Positions 4,634-8,157 of a stretch of 8,157 bases of DNA are shown here, one piece after another. Source of the DNA: UBA9926 sp964524295 (GTDB taxonomy: Bacteria; Pseudomonadota; Gammaproteobacteria; Pseudomonadales; Azotimanducaceae); contig CAZGCW010000177.1 of NCBI GenBank assembly GCA_964524295.1, forward strand, positions 1 to 8,157. Direction: 5' to 3'. The number at the start of each line of letters is the position of its first letter. The first letter of the stretch is position 1. The notes under the pieces are model-generated. The model made no database searches. It was not told the DNA's origin and saw only the letters and a program-made list of their open reading frames with translations. Both the position numbers and the translations under genes were made by a program.

Positions 4634-5308
4634 ATGCAGACCACAACCGTAATCAGCGATCAGTTCGGCGCCTCCCAGGCGATGAATAACCAAACCGGCA
4701 AGACCAATAATCAACTTGGCCAGCAGGATTTCCTGGCTTTGATGGTAGCCCAACTTGAGAATCAGGACCCCACCAAACCCATGGATAACAACCAGTTCAT
4801 GGCGCAGATGGCTCAGTTCAGCATGGTCAATGGAATTGACGAGTTAAATGGGAGTTTCGCGACTGTCGCGGACTCTATTATGGGCGCACAGGGATTGCAG
4901 GCGGCGGCCCTATTGGATCGTCAGGTCATTACGGGTTCTAACATCGGCAGGTACGATGGGGTCGAGCCGCTGGAAGGCATGGTCCCGAATGCTAATTACG
5001 CCTCCAATGTTGAAATACAGGTCAGGGATAAAAGCGGCGAACTGGTGCGATCATTTATGCTGGATTCCAGTGTGCCGGGTAATCGCGATTTTAGTTGGGA
5101 TGGCCTAAACCAATCGGGTCAGCCAGTGGCAGCGGGAGATTACCAGATCAATGCCGTCGGTACGGTCTCGGGCCAGGTTCAGTCTTTACAAGTGGGCGTG
5201 GCTAATCAGATCGAAAGTATCAGCCTGAATCAGCATACCCAGCAGATTACGTTGAATTTATCGAATGGACAAACGGCCTATCTTTCAGATGTGGCTGAGT
5301 ACCGCTAA
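4634..5308 (+). CDS. flgD: FlgD, hook cap (hook assembly scaffold)
   Basis: FlgD forms the cap at the tip of the growing hook, under which FlgE subunits are added; it is discarded when the hook is complete. The 224-residue product has the strongly conserved N-terminal block 'LGQQDFLALMVAQLENQDPTKPMDNNQFMAQMAQFS' (28-63), which includes the export and capping region. Its C-terminal half is beta-rich and corresponds to the Tudor-like and Ig-like (FlgD_ig) domains, with 'NRDFSWDGLNQSGQPVAAGDYQI' typical of the latter. Length is normal (about 220-235). GGAG lies 7 bases upstream of the ATG. A 63-base AT-rich gap, the longest within the operon, follows before flgE. Confidence 0.96.
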   Translation: MQTTTVISDQFGASQAMNNQTGKTNNQLGQQDFLALMVAQLENQDPTKPMDNNQFMAQMAQFSMVNGIDELNGSFATVADSIMGAQGLQAAALLDRQVITGSNIGRYDGVEPLEGMVPNANYASNVEIQVRDKSGELVRSFMLDSSVPGNRDFSWDGLNQSGQPVAAGDYQINAVGTVSGQVQSLQVGVANQIESISLNQHTQQITLNLSNGQTAYLSDVAEYR

Positions 5309-5371
5309 ACCGCTCTTATTGGAGCATCACAAAAATAGTTAAATTGAAATTAATGTTAAAGGAGTGAAAAA

Positions 5372-6661
5372 ATGGCTTTTGATACTTCCGTCTCAGGAAT
5401 TCTGGCAGCCTCTGCCGATTTAGGCATCATTGGTAATAATATAGCTAATAGTTCGACCTCGGGTTTTAAATCTTCCAGGGGAGAATTTACTGATATTTAC
5501 GCATCGAGTTTGCTCGGTACGCCGGGCACTGCCATTGGCCAGGGTGTCCAACTTAATTCAGTCAAGCAGGATTTCAGCCAGGGAAACATCGAATTTACAA
5601 CGAATTCGTTAGATCTGGCCATTAATGGCTCTGGTTTTTTCCGGCTGAGTAATGATGGGGTTGCCACCTATACTCGTGCCGGTGCTTTTCAGCTGGATCG
5701 AGAAGGAAACATTGTTAATGGTTCAGGCATGCAGTTGCAGGGTTATCCCCAGGATGTCGAGGGTAATATCACCGGTGAACTCGGTAATATGCAGTTGAGT
5801 ACCGCCCTCATTGACCCTAATGCAACTACCACTGCGACGATTACCGCTAACCTTGATTCAAGAAGCGTTGCGCCCACGGTTCCATGGACGGGTTCTTTTA
5901 ATGCTTTTGCCGACCCGGCAACTGCCCCAGCGCCGACTATGTTCGAGTCATCCACATCGCTGACGGTATATGATCAGTTGGGTAATCCGCATGTGATGTC
6001 TATTTACTTCAGTAAGGTCCCCGCCGCTGATTTGACTGATCCGGCGCAGCCCAATGAGTGGATAGCAAGAACCCTGATTGATGGCGTTGAAACCGGCGAT
6101 GGTCTTCGCATGCCGTTTCAGGCAAATGGCCAGATTGATAGTGATAACCTGCCGCTGGCCTACAATATTACGGATTGGACGCCGCTGGATTCTAATGGCG
6201 CATCTAATGGAGCCAGTGCCCAGTCACTGTCGATTGATCTTTCCAGTTTCACTCAATATGGCGCGCCTTTTGCTGTCAGCACGGTTAATCAGGATGGCTA
6301 CACCACCGGACAGCTCCGAGGGGTCGAAATTGACAATACCGGGGTGTTATTTACTCGATACACCAATGGTCAGTCCCGTCAGATCGGGCAGATAGCGCTG
6401 GCTTCGTTCACCAACCCGAATGGTCTGCAGCCCTCTGGCGATTCGACCTGGGTAGAAACCTTCAGTGCCGGCCAGCCGACGTTGTCCACACCCGGATTGG
6501 GTGGCACAGGTGCAATACAGTCGGGCGCCCTGGAGGGATCCAATGTTGAGCTGACTTCCCAGCTTGTTCGCATGATTATTGCCCAGAGGAACTTCCAGGC
6601 CAACGCTCAGCTGATTCAGACTGAAGATACCGTGACCCAGACTGTAATTAACCTGCGGTAG
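5372..6661 (+). CDS. flgE: FlgE, flagellar hook protein
   Basis: FlgE polymerises into the hook, the flexible joint between rod and filament. The 429-residue product starts 'MAFDTSVSGILAASADL' and carries G-N-N-I-A-N-S-S-T-S-G-F-K (21-33). It ends with the matching 'GALEGSNVELTSQLVRMIIAQRNFQANAQLIQTEDTVTQTVINLR' region (385-429); the two ends form the D0 coiled-coil core. The central, less conserved part makes the D1/D2 surface domains. Length is within the gammaproteobacterial range (about 400-460). A strong AGGAG precedes the ATG by 8 bases, fitting high expression. No separate sigma-54 or FliA promoter was seen in the gap before it. flgF follows after 30 bases. Confidence 0.96.
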   Translation: MAFDTSVSGILAASADLGIIGNNIANSSTSGFKSSRGEFTDIYASSLLGTPGTAIGQGVQLNSVKQDFSQGNIEFTTNSLDLAINGSGFFRLSNDGVATYTRAGAFQLDREGNIVNGSGMQLQGYPQDVEGNITGELGNMQLSTALIDPNATTTATITANLDSRSVAPTVPWTGSFNAFADPATAPAPTMFESSTSLTVYDQLGNPHVMSIYFSKVPAADLTDPAQPNEWIARTLIDGVETGDGLRMPFQANGQIDSDNLPLAYNITDWTPLDSNGASNGASAQSLSIDLSSFTQYGAPFAVSTVNQDGYTTGQLRGVEIDNTGVLFTRYTNGQSRQIGQIALASFTNPNGLQPSGDSTWVETFSAGQPTLSTPGLGGTGAIQSGALEGSNVELTSQLVRMIIAQRNFQANAQLIQTEDTVTQTVINLR

Positions 6662-6691
6662 TCAGATAACACAAGCACAGGAGTTTAAACC

Positions 6692-7405
6692 GTGAATCGA
6701 TTGTTAGAACTGGCCGCTATAGGTGCAAGAGAGACGATGATGGCACAGGCTGTGAATTCTCATAACCTGGCTAATGCGGCCACACCCGGGTTTCGTAAAG
6801 ATCTCGCTGTTTATAGCGGCACGGGAGAGTCAGGTGGTTTGAGCACGAGCATTGATTTTTCCCAGGGAACGGTTGTTTCCACGGGTCATAGCCTGGATGT
6901 GGCCGTGGCGGGTCAAGGTTATATAGCGGTAGGGACACCCGAGGGCGGCGAGGCTTATTCAAGGCGAGGCGACCTCAGGGTGGATGCGGTAACCCAGGGC
7001 CTTACCAATGGCGCAGGCCAGCCGATTATGGGTAATGGCGGTCCTGTGGTGTTACCGCCGTTCAGCGAACTGGCTATCGGTAGTGATGGCACGGTTTCTA
7101 TCCGTCCTCTGGGCGGAGATGTCAATGGCCTGGCGGTGGTGGATCAGATCAAGCTCGTCAACCTCAACGAAGCCAATCTGGAAAAAGGCCTGGATGGCCT
7201 GATGCGCCTGGCCAATGGGGGTGTAGCCGATTTCGATAGTACGGTGAAGCTGACCTCAGGTGCGCTGGAAGGAAGTAATGTGAATCCGGTTGAAGCGCTG
7301 GTTCGTATGATTGACCTGGCGCGTAAGTTCGAGTCCCAGGTCAAGATGATGCAGACCGCCGAGGAAAACCGACAGTCTTTGAATGACATCATGAAGTTCT
7401 CCTAA
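6692..7405 (+). CDS. flgF: FlgF, proximal rod protein
   Basis: FlgF is a rod subunit placed between the FlgB/FlgC section and the FlgG distal rod. The start is GTG at 6692, supported by AGGAG 9 bases upstream and by the family's 'MNRLLELAAIGARETMMAQAVNSHNLANAATPGFRKDL' opening (1-38). The C-terminal helix is 'SGALEGSNVNPVEALVRMIDLARKFESQVKMMQTAEENRQSLNDIM' (189-234). At 237 residues it is near the usual 240-250. The middle has the 'GYIAVGTPEGGEAYSRRGDLRVD' beta region shared with FlgG. P. aeruginosa has a separate sigma-54 promoter before flgF; none with correct spacing was found here, so flgF is probably read from the flgB promoter. Confidence 0.95.
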   Translation: MNRLLELAAIGARETMMAQAVNSHNLANAATPGFRKDLAVYSGTGESGGLSTSIDFSQGTVVSTGHSLDVAVAGQGYIAVGTPEGGEAYSRRGDLRVDAVTQGLTNGAGQPIMGNGGPVVLPPFSELAIGSDGTVSIRPLGGDVNGLAVVDQIKLVNLNEANLEKGLDGLMRLANGGVADFDSTVKLTSGALEGSNVNPVEALVRMIDLARKFESQVKMMQTAEENRQSLNDIMKFS

Positions 7406-7454
7406 AGGTTGAAACTAATATCGTGAAATCCAGGAATAAAGTAGGAAATAGAAA

Positions 7455-8157
7455 ATGAATCAATCACTTTGGATTGCAAAATCAGGATTGGATGCGCAAC
7501 AAACCAAGTTGTCGACTATCTCTAATAACCTGGCTAATGCCAGTACGGCGGGTTACAAACGGTCTCGAGCGGTGTTTGAAGATCTGCTGTACCAGAATGT
7601 TCGCCAGGTTGGTTCCCAGTCATCCCAGGACACCCAGTTGCCTTCTGGGTTAATGCTGGGTCTGGGTGTTCGTACCGTGGCCACGGAAAAACTGTTCACT
7701 CAGGGGAACCTGGTTGAAACCGGCAATGCGTTTGATGTTGCCGTTGAGGGCCGGGGATTTGTCGAGGTGTTATTACCCGATGGCACTTCGGCTTATACTC
7801 GCGACGGCTCGTTTCAGGTTGATAATCAGGGCCAATTGGTTAATTCCAGCGGCTATGTGATACAGCCTGCCATCACAGTCCCTGAAAATGCCCAGTCCGT
7901 TAGTGTGGGCAATGACGGCACCGTGACTGTTTCCACGCCCGGGAGCGCCTCAGTAACCCAGATAGGCACTTTACAACTGGCAGATTTTATCAATGCCACG
8001 GGCCTGCAGCCCATGGGTAAGAATCTGTATCTCGAATCCAATGCCAGTGGATCACCGCAGGTAGGAACGCCGGGTTTAAATGGTCTGGGTACGATTGTTC
8101 AGGGTTTTATTGAAAGCTCAAATGTAAACGTGGTGGAAGAGCTGGTGAACATGATTG
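7455..8157 (+). CDS. flgG: FlgG, distal rod protein, cut by the right window edge
   Basis: FlgG builds the distal rod, which passes through the P and L rings. The frame is open from the ATG at 7455 to the last base (234 full codons), so only about 25-30 residues of a typical 260-262 are missing. The start 'MNQSLWIAKSGLDAQQTKLSTISNNLANASTAGYKRSRAVFEDLLYQ' is almost diagnostic for FlgG, as is 'LPDGTSAYTRDGSFQVDNQGQLVNSSGY'. The visible end 'GFIESSNVNVVEELVNMI' is the beginning of the conserved C-terminal helix. A modest GGA precedes the ATG, 49 bases after the flgF stop. By the usual order flgH and flgI should follow outside the window. Confidence 0.96.
   Translation, partial: MNQSLWIAKSGLDAQQTKLSTISNNLANASTAGYKRSRAVFEDLLYQNVRQVGSQSSQDTQLPSGLMLGLGVRTVATEKLFTQGNLVETGNAFDVAVEGRGFVEVLLPDGTSAYTRDGSFQVDNQGQLVNSSGYVIQPAITVPENAQSVSVGNDGTVTVSTPGSASVTQIGTLQLADFINATGLQPMGKNLYLESNASGSPQVGTPGLNGLGTIVQGFIESSNVNVVEELVNMI

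Noticed and set aside
6490..6515. Possible sigma-54 site for flgF within the end of flgE (GG and GC 10 bases apart)
   Set aside because: Only the two dinucleotides match. The surrounding -24 and -12 bases do not, and it lies about 180 bases inside coding sequence.

Overview
This window is part of the flagellar gene cluster of a Gammaproteobacterium with polar-type flagellar control. The evidence is the gene order flgN-flgM-flgA facing away from flgBCDEFG, a sigma-54 promoter before flgB, and a consensus-perfect sigma-28 (FliA) promoter before flgM. This combination is known from Pseudomonas- and Vibrio-like relatives, as opposed to the FlhDC scheme of enteric bacteria. Base composition looks moderate (about half G+C). 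The genus cannot be named from the sequence; a marine Oceanospirillales/Pseudomonadales-type organism fits.

Layout. At the left edge, reading leftwards out of the window, is the start of a lipoprotein gene with a TTG start and an L-T-S-C lipobox. About 350 bases without a convincing gene follow. A rightward gene at 443-1309 then encodes an outer-membrane beta-barrel protein of the DUF481/YdiY type. It converges on flgN with only 9 bases between the two stop codons. Leftwards lie flgA (2978-2220), flgM (2146-1853) and flgN (1810-1319). An 837-base gap (2979-3815) with no recognisable gene separates flgA from flgB. Rightwards are flgB, flgC, flgD, flgE, flgF and the first about 90% of flgG, which the right edge cuts off.

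How the genes work together. FlgA is the periplasmic chaperone for P-ring assembly. FlgM is the anti-sigma factor that holds FliA until the hook is complete. FlgN is the export chaperone for the hook-filament junction proteins FlgK and FlgL. FlgB, FlgC, FlgF and FlgG form the rod, FlgD is the hook cap and FlgE is the hook. The flgB operon is read from one clear sigma-54 promoter. flgMN is read from its own FliA promoter and probably also by read-through from flgA. flgA has a near-consensus sigma-54-like site whose -12 dinucleotide is GT where GC is expected.

The least ordinary part is the flgA-flgB gap. Related polar-flagellar clusters often carry cheV and cheR here, and neither is visible. 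The gap holds a repeat cluster placed like an enhancer for the flgB promoter, an inverted repeat bracketing the candidate flgA promoter, and an unexplained stretch (about 3130-3600) rich in potential RNA secondary structure. I see no clearly new multi-gene system. The candidates for novelty are these non-coding structures, the beta-barrel gene and the truncated lipoprotein.
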